Shown piece after piece: positions 1 through 8,093 of a stretch of 64,000 nt of DNA. The notes beneath the pieces were generated by a model that saw only the letters and a list, made by a program, of their open reading frames with translations, did not search any database and had not been told where the DNA came from. Position 1 is the first letter of the stretch. Each line of letters begins with the position of its first letter. Source of the DNA: Candidatus Bathyarchaeota archaeon. GTDB taxonomy: Archaea; Thermoproteota; Bathyarchaeia; Bathyarchaeales; Bathycorpusculaceae. The DNA lies in assembly GCA_026014485.1 (NCBI GenBank), contig JAOZIE010000014.1, positions 893 to 64,892 on the forward strand, in the 5' to 3' direction. Made by a program: the position numbers and the translations under genes.

Positions 1-62
1 AGTTGTCATCCTTAGGTTGTTTACAAATTTCTTTGAACTCTGCGGTGGACAATAACTCGATA
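1..62 (-). pseudogene. RelE-like toxin remnant (partial, frameshifted)
   Basis: Read on the minus strand from about base 62, one frame gives YRVIVHRRVQRNL and then a stop. A second frame continues FVNNLRMTT to the window edge. The start resembles archaeal RelE/ParE-family mRNA interferases, which often begin with a tyrosine-rich strand followed by HRR and a helix. The switch of frame near base 33 suggests a frameshift. It lies directly after an antitoxin-like fragment, the usual RelB-RelE order. The rest is beyond the window, so the gene cannot be judged fully. Confidence 0.35.
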
Positions 63-63
63 T

Positions 64-258
64 TTAGGGGGCACACTTGAGCTCCTCGAGAGTAGCGCAT
101 GCTCCTTTCTTCATCTCTTGCACTGGAACGATTTATTTCGCTGATTTTTTTCTGCTCATAGAACCTTCTGGTAACGCCTGTATGACTACTTCTTCAATTA
201 TGTCTTCGATGACTCTAAGTCTCTCATTTACCCGCCTGACTTCGTATAGATCATTTCA
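64..258 (-). pseudogene. RelB-like antitoxin remnant with in-frame stop
   Basis: The minus strand from base 252 to 64 reads as one frame of 63 codons broken by a single TAA around base 139. The first part, with VNERLRVIEDIIEEVV and QALPEG, and the second part, QEMKKGACATLEELK, match the pattern of short archaeal RelB-type antitoxins: a coiled-coil start followed by EMKKG..TLEEL. No start codon lies in frame. An ATG sits one base out of frame at about base 254, with a stop directly upstream. A broken antitoxin gene is the simplest explanation. The call rests on pattern similarity only. Confidence 0.45.
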
Positions 259-313
259 AGAGTAACTTGACTTCCCAGCGATATCCCACAAATAAGAATG
301 GAAAGGCACGCTT

Positions 314-346
314 ATAAGAATAATCACGCAAAACAGTTATTCTTAT
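314..346. repeat. 10-bp perfect inverted repeat
   Basis: ATAAGAATAA at 314-323 and its exact complement TTATTCTTAT at 337-346 are separated by 13 bases. It lies in a gene-free stretch between the end of the DUF58 gene (470) and the toxin-antitoxin remnant. It may be a weak terminator or an operator. The AT-rich stem has no clear poly-T tail. Confidence 0.5.
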
Positions 347-469
347 TTCAGACAGTTACATGTCACCAAGAAAAAGCTGCTAACCTTGTCACTTTGGATG
401 CTTTTTTCTTTCTCTTTGCTTTGGTTCCTTGAATTGTGTGTTTTCCCGCTGTACCCGTTGTATAGTGCG

Positions 470-2020
470 CTAATTGTTTCCAACCAGAATGGTGTTATAC
501 CCTTTATCTCTTAGTTTTTCAATGGTTAATGTCAATTCTTCGTCGCCGCTGTTGAAGGCAGCGATAACAGTTAAAGTGGCTGGTGGCTTGACAGCATCAA
601 CCATTTTGGCTAACGCCTGTCCTGATGGATGACGTGATGCAGCCATCTGGTTTGCTTCAACCTCCAGCTTTAAAATCTCAATCAACTTACGTGACGCGTT
701 AGAATTTGTACGTTCGAGTTGATCGATAGATCGTTTTATTCTGCGGAGTTGCGGTAACTCTAAGACCTTTACTGACGGTTCAGCAAACACTATTTTTTCA
801 GTTAACTCCAAAGTTTTTTTCAGGGCTTCCCTTGGGTTTATTGGGAATGTTGTTGCTAAAACTTCTTTGTAATTGTAGGCGGCTAATGCAGTTGGCACCG
901 CTTCAGTAGCTAACGTTAACGCTGCCATCACAAAGTTATACGCAAGCATATCTGCTTCTTCGGCGTCTTTAGCTGTTAAATCGGCAACTAGCAATGCGGT
1001 GTTCCCCTGTGCACCAGAGAACTCCTTAACAATTAGTTCCCCAAACAAATAGCTGTGTTTCCAATCAAGGTCTTTCCATCGGTCTCCAGGTTGAAACTGG
1101 CGGCTACTATAATACTCCACACCTGCTTTTGAAGTTATGGCAGATTTAGCCGAAGGCATGGCTGCTGATGAACCTGTTCCAGGTGAGGTTTGCTGTAGAT
1201 ATTTGTTGGCCAGCCATTGTGCATACTTCGCCCTAGGGATAATGTGTAACTCAAGGGGCTCCAAAATTTGTGCCGTCTGAATCAAGCCGCGGGGGTCTAC
1301 AGTCATGGCTTGAACTTGAAGCTTTGATGGTCCAGCCAAAGGCGGTGTAAACCGTAGGTCCATCTGTATCTCGTCTTGACCAGAAAAAATGAACTCTGAC
1401 GGTTCAACGTGAATCCATGATTTCTCTGACGACAAAGCGGCAAAAAGTGGCATACCCGTGTTAATTTTGACATTAACCGCGTTAGTAGCGGTTTTGCCCG
1501 CCACAACTCTGTTCCATGTTTTGGATTCCTCGAAGGGTTTTTTGGGGATTTTTACGAAAATATGTGCCAAAGCAAAAGATAGATAGCCGCTTAAGACAGC
1601 TGAAGTTACAATTAATGTTACATTCCAAACCAGAATTGAAGCAGTAAAAAAAAGAAGCAAACCCGCCCCCAACGCTTTCAAAACTGCTGTTGGGCTTCTC
1701 CCAGTTTTTACAAAGGCAAGACGCTGAGTTGACGAGTAATCCTTTAGGCTTTGATCTAAAAGCAGCAAAGCCGGAACCATAAGTAAAACAGAAAGAGCTT
1801 CGCCCAAAAAAGCCTCAAGCGCCAAGGGCATAAAAACCAATGAGCCGATAACCACCACTAACTCTACCCTTGCTCTCGGCGGTTTATATACTAAAACCAC
1901 TTGAACAGCAAGCAAAACAATTGCTATGCCTAACTGTGGCAGCGGAGAAACCAAGACCGCCAGCAAGAGCACTATTATAAGGTATGCTTTGGCAACGGTT
2001 TTAATGGTTAACGGTTTCAT
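470..2020 (-). CDS. DUF58 domain membrane protein
   Basis: A 516-residue protein. Several hydrophobic segments fill roughly residues 8-150, followed by a beta-rich region and then the DUF58 signature around residues 302-322 (YYSSRQFQPGD followed by DLDWKHS). The part after it resembles a von Willebrand A fold, starting at LLVADLTAKD. DUF58 proteins are regularly encoded beside MoxR ATPases, and that is the case here: the moxR-like gene ends 24 bases upstream on the same strand. The family is thought to work with MoxR in maturing or assembling protein complexes, but its exact role is unknown. It is the last gene of a six-gene minus-strand run. Confidence 0.9.
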   Translation of the reverse strand: MKPLTIKTVAKAYLIIVLLLAVLVSPLPQLGIAIVLLAVQVVLVYKPPRARVELVVVIGSLVFMPLALEAFLGEALSVLLMVPALLLLDQSLKDYSSTQRLAFVKTGRSPTAVLKALGAGLLLFFTASILVWNVTLIVTSAVLSGYLSFALAHIFVKIPKKPFEESKTWNRVVAGKTATNAVNVKINTGMPLFAALSSEKSWIHVEPSEFIFSGQDEIQMDLRFTPPLAGPSKLQVQAMTVDPRGLIQTAQILEPLELHIIPRAKYAQWLANKYLQQTSPGTGSSAAMPSAKSAITSKAGVEYYSSRQFQPGDRWKDLDWKHSYLFGELIVKEFSGAQGNTALLVADLTAKDAEEADMLAYNFVMAALTLATEAVPTALAAYNYKEVLATTFPINPREALKKTLELTEKIVFAEPSVKVLELPQLRRIKRSIDQLERTNSNASRKLIEILKLEVEANQMAASRHPSGQALAKMVDAVKPPATLTVIAAFNSGDEELTLTIEKLRDKGYNTILVGNN

Positions 2021-2043
2021 AAATCCGTCATCAGTTTGTTGAA

Positions 2044-3000
2044 CTAAATTTTTGGAACGGGAACGCTCTGGAGGACTCTTTCTGCTACCATCTTAGGTGT
2101 TATGTCTTCCATTTCAGCTTCGGGTTTAACGCGTATCCTATGAATCAAGACGTAGAGAGCCAACCTTTTGACGTCGTCAGGTATCACATAGTCTCTTCCT
2201 TGTAGAAATGCCATGGCTCTGGAACCTTTGAAAAGGGCAATTGTAGCCCGTGTGCTTGGCCCTGACAGTATATCTGGGTCTTCTCTGGCGAGCCGTACTA
2301 AAGAAACTACGTAATCTCCCACTTCATCTGAAACATGGACCTTTCTTATGGCTTCTTGAAGTTCTACGATTTCGTTAAGTGACGCTACAGGTTTGACATC
2401 GGGCTCTTCGATGTAATCTAACCTTGCGATAACCTGTTTTTCATCTTCTTTTGATAAATAGTCGCTCCAAACCCTGAACATGAACCTGTCAGCCTGCACT
2501 TCAGTCAGCGGGTATGTGCCCTCTGAACCAAAAGGTAATTGGCTTGCAATTATGATGAACGGTCTGGGTAACAGCTGAGTTATCCCTTCAACGGTGACTT
2601 GCCGCTCTTGCATTGCTTCGATCAACGCGGCCTGTGTTCTTGGGGTCGTACGGTTTAATTCGTCGGATAAAACCACATTTGCAAACAGTGGACCTTCCAT
2701 GAAACGGGATTTGCCGTCGGGAGTATACAGGTAAAACCCTGTTACGTCGGCAGGTAACATGTCAGGCGTGAACTGGATCCTTTTGAAGTCCCCTCCGATG
2801 ACCTGAGAAAAGGTTTTGGCAAGCAAGGTTTTTGCTGTTCCAGGCAACCCCTCGATTAGGACGTGTCCTTCGCTTAGTAAGGAAATCAAAATCATTCCTT
2901 TGATTTCGTCTTTTCCTACCACAACTTTTGATACTTCATTTAATATTTTGCCTGGAATCGTCGAAATGTCTCTATTGTCTTGACCCATTTTCCCCATCAA
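2044..3000 (-). CDS. MoxR family AAA+ ATPase
   Basis: A 318-residue AAA+ protein with Walker A GLPGTAKT at residues 51-58 and Walker B VVLSDE at about 109-114, followed by the family-typical LNRTTPRTQ. The length fits MoxR. MoxR ATPases act as chaperones that load or mature partner complexes, often with DUF58 or VWA-domain partners, and the DUF58 gene follows directly. Its start overlaps the end of the DUF4350 gene by 29 bases, so translation is probably coupled. A second in-frame ATG lies four codons inside. Confidence 0.95.
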   Translation of the reverse strand: MMGKMGQDNRDISTIPGKILNEVSKVVVGKDEIKGMILISLLSEGHVLIEGLPGTAKTLLAKTFSQVIGGDFKRIQFTPDMLPADVTGFYLYTPDGKSRFMEGPLFANVVLSDELNRTTPRTQAALIEAMQERQVTVEGITQLLPRPFIIIASQLPFGSEGTYPLTEVQADRFMFRVWSDYLSKEDEKQVIARLDYIEEPDVKPVASLNEIVELQEAIRKVHVSDEVGDYVVSLVRLAREDPDILSGPSTRATIALFKGSRAMAFLQGRDYVIPDDVKRLALYVLIHRIRVKPEAEMEDITPKMVAERVLQSVPVPKI

Positions 3001-3874
3001 TCCGCCAAATCGGTTTTAATGATAAAACCAATATCACCGCTATTAAGCTTAGCGCCCCCAACGGTGAAGCTGCGATTCCGTAGACTGATGCGAGAATTTC
3101 CTTAGCACCATCTAACGGCACTTTGGGTAAATGTGTTTGGTCAACAAAAACTTGATTAACATCCTTCAGGGATAACACGTTTTGAATGAATTGTTGGTTG
3201 TCACTAATTCCTATCATCCCATTAATCAGAATGCTAGGATCAGAAATTGCAACAAGGTAGCCTTGGTCTAATTTGGCGTAAGCGGCAACAGGCAAAGGTC
3301 CAGTGGACTCATCTGTATCCCAAGAACCATCCGCGTTTAGGTCGAGGAAGCTGAACTTGGAAGAATACGCCACGACGGTGACATCAGTAGTGGTGTTCAA
3401 GCTGGAAGCATGGTTGAAAACTATGCTGCTTACATTTTTTGCAATTGGGGTGTTCGTAAACTCTGTTATCTCAGGGAGCCACTTGTTCTTGTAGTCAAAC
3501 AAGGGGTCCAAAAGTGGCTTATCGATAAATCTCAAGTTCAAGCCTATCGCACTGAGAATTTGGTTTCCATAGCCATAATCATCAAGTACTGTCAGTATTC
3601 CGCCATTTGAAACATAACTCCTGAGTTGGGTGAGTTCAGCCTCAGAAAACGGTTCATAGGGTATTATGAATAGGGTCGTGCCATCAGGGTCGGACGGTAA
3701 ATCTGAAAACGACTCAATCGGTTCTGCATTCATTTGGGAATTAAACTCTGATATTCCATTCCAAAAAGGGTTCTCAGCTCTGAAGTTGCCGTTTGCGGGG
3801 AAAAACCATATCAGGATGGCCATAGACAGCACAATAATTAACATAATTGTGAGCAGGAGTTTGCCTGTTTTCAT
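2972..3874 (-). CDS. DUF4350-like membrane protein
   Basis: A 300-residue protein with an N-terminal membrane segment (about residues 5-25), a soluble domain containing DGTTLFIIPYEPFSEAE and a GGILTVLDDYG loop, and a C-terminal membrane segment around residues 260-285. This matches DUF4350 proteins, which have a glutamine-amidotransferase-like outer domain (YVSNGG pattern) and occur next to MoxR and DUF58 genes. The gene overlaps moxR downstream by 29 bases and the large Ig-like protein upstream by four bases. Function unknown; probably part of the same membrane complex. Confidence 0.8.
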   Translation of the reverse strand: MKTGKLLLTIMLIIVLSMAILIWFFPANGNFRAENPFWNGISEFNSQMNAEPIESFSDLPSDPDGTTLFIIPYEPFSEAELTQLRSYVSNGGILTVLDDYGYGNQILSAIGLNLRFIDKPLLDPLFDYKNKWLPEITEFTNTPIAKNVSSIVFNHASSLNTTTDVTVVAYSSKFSFLDLNADGSWDTDESTGPLPVAAYAKLDQGYLVAISDPSILINGMIGISDNQQFIQNVLSLKDVNQVFVDQTHLPKVPLDGAKEILASVYGIAASPLGALSLIAVILVLSLKPIWRIDGENGSRQ

Positions 3875-5826
3875 TTTTCCAGAGCCTCCACTATTGTTGC
3901 AGCAAGAGTTTCCGCTTTTGTTACATCCTGTGTTTCTGTGGGGTAGGCTGAATAAAGGGTTCTTTCAGTCAGCGCAGTAAGTTTAGTGAACTCATCTGGC
4001 GCCTCAAGTAACTTCGTTTTCGTTTCCTGCAAAAACTCACGTAACGTCATCTGGGGCTGAAGAACGCACCCTGTTATTGACTCGACAATCCTCAAGGCTT
4101 TGGCATATGCTTCTACAACTTTGCCTTTTTCGCCTTCAAACTTGTATTCAGGTTTAGCTGGAATTGGCGTAGTGTTTTCTTTTTCTGGCGGTTGAACTTC
4201 TTTTTCTGGAAATGCTTCAAGTTTATCTTCTGCTTTTTTACGCTTGGGTCTAGCGAATCTCAAGTAAAACACCGCCCCCACAGAAATAAAAGCAATAGAC
4301 GCAAAACCCACGTTAGCGCTGTTTACTATAAAGATGCTTGTTTTGGTTTGTGTGTTAGCCTGCCATGGCTCATGTGGCTCAACTGTGATATCTAAATCTT
4401 GGGACCCCACAAACATCGCGTTTAAGGGTATGCTTAATGTGGCATTGAATGTTCCATCTTGCATACTCGTAACTGTAACGGATATATCAGCAAATGTTAC
4501 TGTTACTTCAGCGTTTTCGAGCGGGATTGTTGCCGAACTCACCATTCCCTCTATATGTATTTCTGCTGGAAGCAGCACAAAGGACGGTGCATGAACATCT
4601 ACTTTTGAAGTCAACTTTGTTACGTTTACTGTTCTTTGTTGGCTTGTGCCTGCATAAACTCCTGCGGAACTAACGCTCACCGCTACTTGGTGTGGCCCTG
4701 TTTTAGCATTATCGCTAACCGTGAATTGAACCTTATATATTCCCGCTGAATCTGTCTGAACACGCGCCACGAAGTTATTGTCAAAACGCACGCTAACCTC
4801 TCTTCCGCTTAACGGCGCATTCTGTTGGGTGGTAACTTTACCGTTTACCGATAATGGCAACCCTGGATAACTTATGACTGGAACTGAAACGCTAAGAACG
4901 GTTTCATAAAAAAGAACTTCAACCACCACTGAACCTGACGACCCCAAATAAGTGCCTTTGTCGCCTTCCGTGGGTGTGTATACTGCTTGTACAGTGATTG
5001 AATGAATATACTTGTAGGGCACCTGAATAATCGCATAGTAGGAGCCATCGGAATTTGTTGTTACCTTCGTGACCTGTGAATCATCCAAAAGTAGCGTCAC
5101 GGTTCTGTTTTGAAGACCTTGTCCATCAGTTGTTAACTTTCCTGTTGCTGCTAAGAATCCTCCAACAAAACAGCTTGTTGCATTCAAGTTTAAGCTCACT
5201 GAAGTTGCCTGAAGCTCTTCAATTTTGATGTTTTCGGCTTGTTGGTTCAATCTCTGCAAAAGCGCGTGGTATTCATCTATGAGGTCTTTTAGTCTTTGAA
5301 GAAGGCTCTCAAGTTGATTATATGTCTGTCTCAATTTGTTTTCAGCAGTTGCCGCAAAAACACCTAACCGTTGACTCAAGGTTGACGTTGCATCTTGCAG
5401 GTCTTCCAAAAGAATCTGCGTTTTAGCTACCAGAAATCCCGCTTGGTCAAGAACTTGGTCCGCCTCGTTCAGCCGGTACTGATCCAGTAGATATGATGCC
5501 TTATCTAAGCTGATTTCAAGGTCGCTTAAGACCTGAATTAACTCCTGAGTTAGATTGTTGTACCTGTTAATTATGTAGCTTACATCCTCAGGCACCGAAA
5601 TGTGGGATAGCTGTTCTGTTAATGCGCTTGCGTTTCCATATTGCTTCGCCGAGATAAGAGCGAGGATTTCCACATACTGTGACAGGAAAGAATACGCATC
5701 TAGCACACTTTGGGCGGCGGCTGGGTCTTCATGCGGAACAAAAGCAGGTTCAGCTTTAACTACCGTGCAAGGAAGCAGCATCGACGCAACCATAACCAAT
5801 ACCAGAACAACGGCTAACCGCCTCAT
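3871..5826 (-). CDS. Secreted/anchored protein: coiled coil, Ig-like domains, DUF4129-like tail
   Basis: A 651-residue protein. A signal peptide (about residues 1-25, hydrophobic and ending in VKA) is followed by a helical, glutamine- and leucine-rich region (40-215) with coiled-coil character. Two or three beta-sandwich repeats of the carboxypeptidase-regulatory or Ig-like type follow (GKLTTDGQGLQNRTV, GKVTTQQNAPLSGREV, GMVSSATIPLENAEV). One membrane segment at about 503-523 precedes a charged linker and a cytoplasmic C-terminal domain resembling DUF4129 (TLREFLQET...TERTLYSAYP). DUF4129 proteins are standard partners of MoxR/DUF58 clusters. This is the likely surface-exposed member of the complex. 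Confidence 0.75.
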   Translation of the reverse strand: MRRLAVVLVLVMVASMLLPCTVVKAEPAFVPHEDPAAAQSVLDAYSFLSQYVEILALISAKQYGNASALTEQLSHISVPEDVSYIINRYNNLTQELIQVLSDLEISLDKASYLLDQYRLNEADQVLDQAGFLVAKTQILLEDLQDATSTLSQRLGVFAATAENKLRQTYNQLESLLQRLKDLIDEYHALLQRLNQQAENIKIEELQATSVSLNLNATSCFVGGFLAATGKLTTDGQGLQNRTVTLLLDDSQVTKVTTNSDGSYYAIIQVPYKYIHSITVQAVYTPTEGDKGTYLGSSGSVVVEVLFYETVLSVSVPVISYPGLPLSVNGKVTTQQNAPLSGREVSVRFDNNFVARVQTDSAGIYKVQFTVSDNAKTGPHQVAVSVSSAGVYAGTSQQRTVNVTKLTSKVDVHAPSFVLLPAEIHIEGMVSSATIPLENAEVTVTFADISVTVTSMQDGTFNATLSIPLNAMFVGSQDLDITVEPHEPWQANTQTKTSIFIVNSANVGFASIAFISVGAVFYLRFARPKRKKAEDKLEAFPEKEVQPPEKENTTPIPAKPEYKFEGEKGKVVEAYAKALRIVESITGCVLQPQMTLREFLQETKTKLLEAPDEFTKLTALTERTLYSAYPTETQDVTKAETLAATIVEALEK

Positions 5827-6125
5827 AGAAAACTAACCCCCACCAGTATTTCCAGCACCTTCATAGTCACGATAACAACGAAAATGCCGAAAAGCGCATA
5901 GCCGATGATGTTTACCGTCTTCTGAGCCTTTGGATTAAAAGGCGAATGCAGAAGCGTCAGTATGAAGTACTCAACAATGTACAAGGAAACGTACAGGTCC
6001 AAGCCGCTTGTAGGATAAAATGATAACGCAAAAGTGGTTAACGCGTAAGCAACCGTTAATGAAATTACGTATCTCTCTGGAATTTTCAGGGGAGCCGCCC
6101 CGTTAACTTTAGCGTGATAACGCAT
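5823..6125 (-). CDS. Small four-helix membrane protein
   Basis: A 100-residue protein with three or four hydrophobic segments (about residues 20-40, 44-60, 72-95) and no recognisable family motif. It starts inside the last 40 bases of the gene upstream and its stop overlaps the start of the next gene, so it is firmly embedded in the six-gene operon. The overlaps on both sides and its hydrophobic composition support it as real. Presumably a membrane subunit of the MoxR/DUF58-associated complex. Confidence 0.7.
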   Translation of the reverse strand: MRYHAKVNGAAPLKIPERYVISLTVAYALTTFALSFYPTSGLDLYVSLYIVEYFILTLLHSPFNPKAQKTVNIIGYALFGIFVVIVTMKVLEILVGVSFL

Positions 6126-6841
6126 TTTCCTTTGCTGTATTCCTCGCGTTCGACAGCAATAGGTTTATCCAAAACTTCAGCCACAACCGACGCCACTATG
6201 GACGCAAATGGGCTTCCCAAGCTTTCGTAAACCCACATTTTACGGTACTCCAGCCGTGGGTTCGAAATTTCAACGCGAATTAGCCCCTCTTCCTTGGTCA
6301 CTCTTATGCCATCTGCCAAATTAATCGTGCCTACAAGGACAAGCGTGACAGCAGTCTCTAAATCTCCTTCTGTAGCATCAGTTTTAGCCGTGACCATTCC
6401 CGCAACGGCTGAGCCCGGAGTTGTGACAAGTAACCCCAAATCCTCGGCGTCTGGACCGTGCTTCACGATTAGACGCTTGGGTAGAATAATGTTTTCAAGT
6501 TGAGGCGGATGCGGATTTGAATGCAGAGGAATTAGCGCTTGAGGTTTCCCCGCGGTCATGGAAGACGGTACGTAAACAGCTTTTGCCTTCAGCCCCAACT
6601 CCTCTACAATAGCTGAAACATTTTCTACTCCTGACTGCAGAAGGATTGCACTAGCTTCAGGAGGGATCTTCGGTTGTCCTTTACCCAATGCTAACGAAAC
6701 TCCACTTAAGATTACAGTGGAGAATCCAAGAGCCGTAAGTGGTGTTGACTGTAAAATGACGTAGGATATTAGCGAAAGCGATAATCCTGCCAAAGTCAAG
6801 CAGAGACCAAGCAACGTAAACGAATTTCTAATTGTCTTCAC
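6086..6841 (-). CDS. Membrane-anchored protein of unknown function (first gene of the MoxR/DUF58 operon)
   Basis: A 251-residue protein with a GTG start. Two N-terminal membrane segments (about residues 8-28 and 32-50) are followed by a soluble alpha/beta domain with ILPKRLIVKHGPDAEDLGLLV and VTTPGSA. The layout resembles small archaeal membrane proteins with a cytoplasmic domain, but I cannot name the family with certainty. A GGTG stretch about seven bases before the GTG could serve as ribosome binding site. It opens the operon, with a TATA-like box about 80 bases upstream. Confidence 0.7.
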   Translation of the reverse strand: MKTIRNSFTLLGLCLTLAGLSLSLISYVILQSTPLTALGFSTVILSGVSLALGKGQPKIPPEASAILLQSGVENVSAIVEELGLKAKAVYVPSSMTAGKPQALIPLHSNPHPPQLENIILPKRLIVKHGPDAEDLGLLVTTPGSAVAGMVTAKTDATEGDLETAVTLVLVGTINLADGIRVTKEEGLIRVEISNPRLEYRKMWVYESLGSPFASIVASVVAEVLDKPIAVEREEYSKGKCVITLKLTGRLP

Positions 6842-7411
6842 TATTTACACCGAAGGTGATTTAGGAGTTAGCTATTCTTTTTTGCCATGTCTCCTATTTT
6901 ACTCTCTATGGGTATCGTTCCTTTTAATAAAGCTTAAAGTTTTTGCTTAAGAAACCAATAGAATTAAAAAAGCGAACTGTAACCGCGATGCTCCAGTGAG
7001 TTACGGTAACATCAAGAAGATCCGTTTGGAGTAGTAGTCTTTTGGGCTATACCCTTTTAATTAACCAAATTGGCCAGAATGATGTTCTGTTTCGTCGCTT
7101 TATAGACCCCGAGAACTGCTGGCGAACTGTGGCAAATTCCGAGAAAATGTTGGCTCACGTAAGCCAGCGTAACAAAAAACAGTGTTTTGCCGTGAGTTTT
7201 TTAATCTTTTTCTCTGTGTGTGGGCAAAAGCGTGGATGTTGTAACGGCACTGGGGATAAAAATGCTGCACAAATGAAGGCTTTGACAGCCACATATAGGT
7301 TAGTTAAGGAGTAATAGCTACTGGCGCGGGCAGAAGTGCTTTTCTCAGCTTCACTCCCCAAGGGTAGCCAACATTGCAGGAATCAGTCTGTGAAAGATTT
7401 GTCCAGCTTGA
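6842..7411. other. Gene-free gap of about 570 bases
   Basis: No convincing coding frame. Reading frames here are short, start with TTG and have atypical composition. A small hairpin lies in it (TGGCT, loop, AGCCA, around 7150-7166), and the flanks contain GGCAAA and TTTTGCC, which could pair over some 60 bases. No tRNA, SRP RNA or RNase P RNA signature was seen on either strand. It separates two minus-strand genes, so it must hold the promoter of the six-gene operon and the end of the DUF1616 transcript. Confidence 0.5.
6920..6930 (-). promoter_or_regulatory. Possible TATA box of the MoxR/DUF58 operon
   Basis: On the minus strand TTATTAAAAGG lies about 80 bases before the GTG start at 6841. 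It is the best TATA/BRE-like stretch in the upstream gap and would give a leader of roughly 50 bases. Assigned by composition and position only. Confidence 0.35.
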
Positions 7412-8023
7412 TTATTCTGAACTTAGCCTGTAGTAACGGTACTTTCTTACAAGGGCGCCTGCGGCTAAGGCTTCAGCTAAGACCGCTAAAGAAACCATTA
7501 TTGGCGTCAACGTGATTCCCCAGGGTGTATAGTTTAACATTAGACCAACAAGGGGAACAATGGCGAGGCTTAAACCGATGGATAGAGCCAGTTTTTCCAG
7601 CCCATCTAGTTCTCCCCCTCGTGGATAAAGTGCTGAAATGAGCATGAACCCCGGCAGGAACAATATGAAAACTCCGCCCAGAATATACCTAGCGTAAATC
7701 AGTGGGGAAGCGTTCACGGAGAACACAACTATCATTGTCAAAGCAACCAGTGCTGTGATTGCCCAGAACCACAGGCTCTCCAAGTTAAAGGTGAAAGACA
7801 GAAGGTTTGAAGGCGGATTCGGTTCCGAAAGCTTTAATCCGCCTTTTTTCCAAAACACATAAACCGCTCTAGATGCCTCTTGAAACTTTAATCTTTTTTC
7901 TTTCACCAGTTTTTCCACAAGTTCTGGAAGAGTCGGGTTGTCTAGAGACTCTGCAGTGTCTTTGACTAGTTTCTCTAAGTTATCAGTCGTTTTCTGCTCC
8001 TCCAGATTTGGAAGCCCAATCAT
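7412..8023 (-). CDS. DUF1616 domain membrane protein (N-terminal part only)
   Basis: A 203-residue protein. An N-terminal cytoplasmic helical domain (residues 1-75, with LEKLVKDTAESLDNP and LPELVEKLVKEKRLK) precedes four membrane segments. The region RYILGGVFILFLPGFML followed by SALYPRGGELDGLEKLALS is characteristic of DUF1616. Usual archaeal DUF1616 proteins continue with an outer domain of about 120 residues, which is missing here. A closely matching domain ends the divergent gene that starts at 8094. The ATG follows a TATA box at 8036-8050 at a distance suggesting an almost leaderless mRNA. Confidence 0.85.
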   Translation of the reverse strand: MIGLPNLEEQKTTDNLEKLVKDTAESLDNPTLPELVEKLVKEKRLKFQEASRAVYVFWKKGGLKLSEPNPPSNLLSFTFNLESLWFWAITALVALTMIVVFSVNASPLIYARYILGGVFILFLPGFMLISALYPRGGELDGLEKLALSIGLSLAIVPLVGLMLNYTPWGITLTPIMVSLAVLAEALAAGALVRKYRYYRLSSE

Positions 8024-8035
8024 TATAAAAGCCTA

Positions 8036-8050
8036 TGCAATTTTTATATA
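8036..8050. promoter_or_regulatory. Shared divergent TATA region
   Basis: The AT-only stretch between the divergent starts at 8023 and 8094 reads TATATAAAAATTG on the minus strand and ATTTTTATATA on the plus strand. It lies about 25 bases before the minus-strand ATG and about 45 before the plus-strand ATG. It could place transcription start sites for both genes. Confidence 0.5.
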
Positions 8051-8093
8051 TGCATTGTGCTTAATCATCGTTGTTTCAGGGAATGAGTCAGGG

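Noticed and set aside
7042-7314. A 90-codon plus-strand frame in the 570-base gap
   Set aside because: TTG start without ribosome binding site, no recognisable motif and atypical composition.
6842-7411. SRP RNA or RNase P RNA gene
   Set aside because: Neither the conserved SRP S-domain loops nor the RNase P core sequences were seen on either strand.
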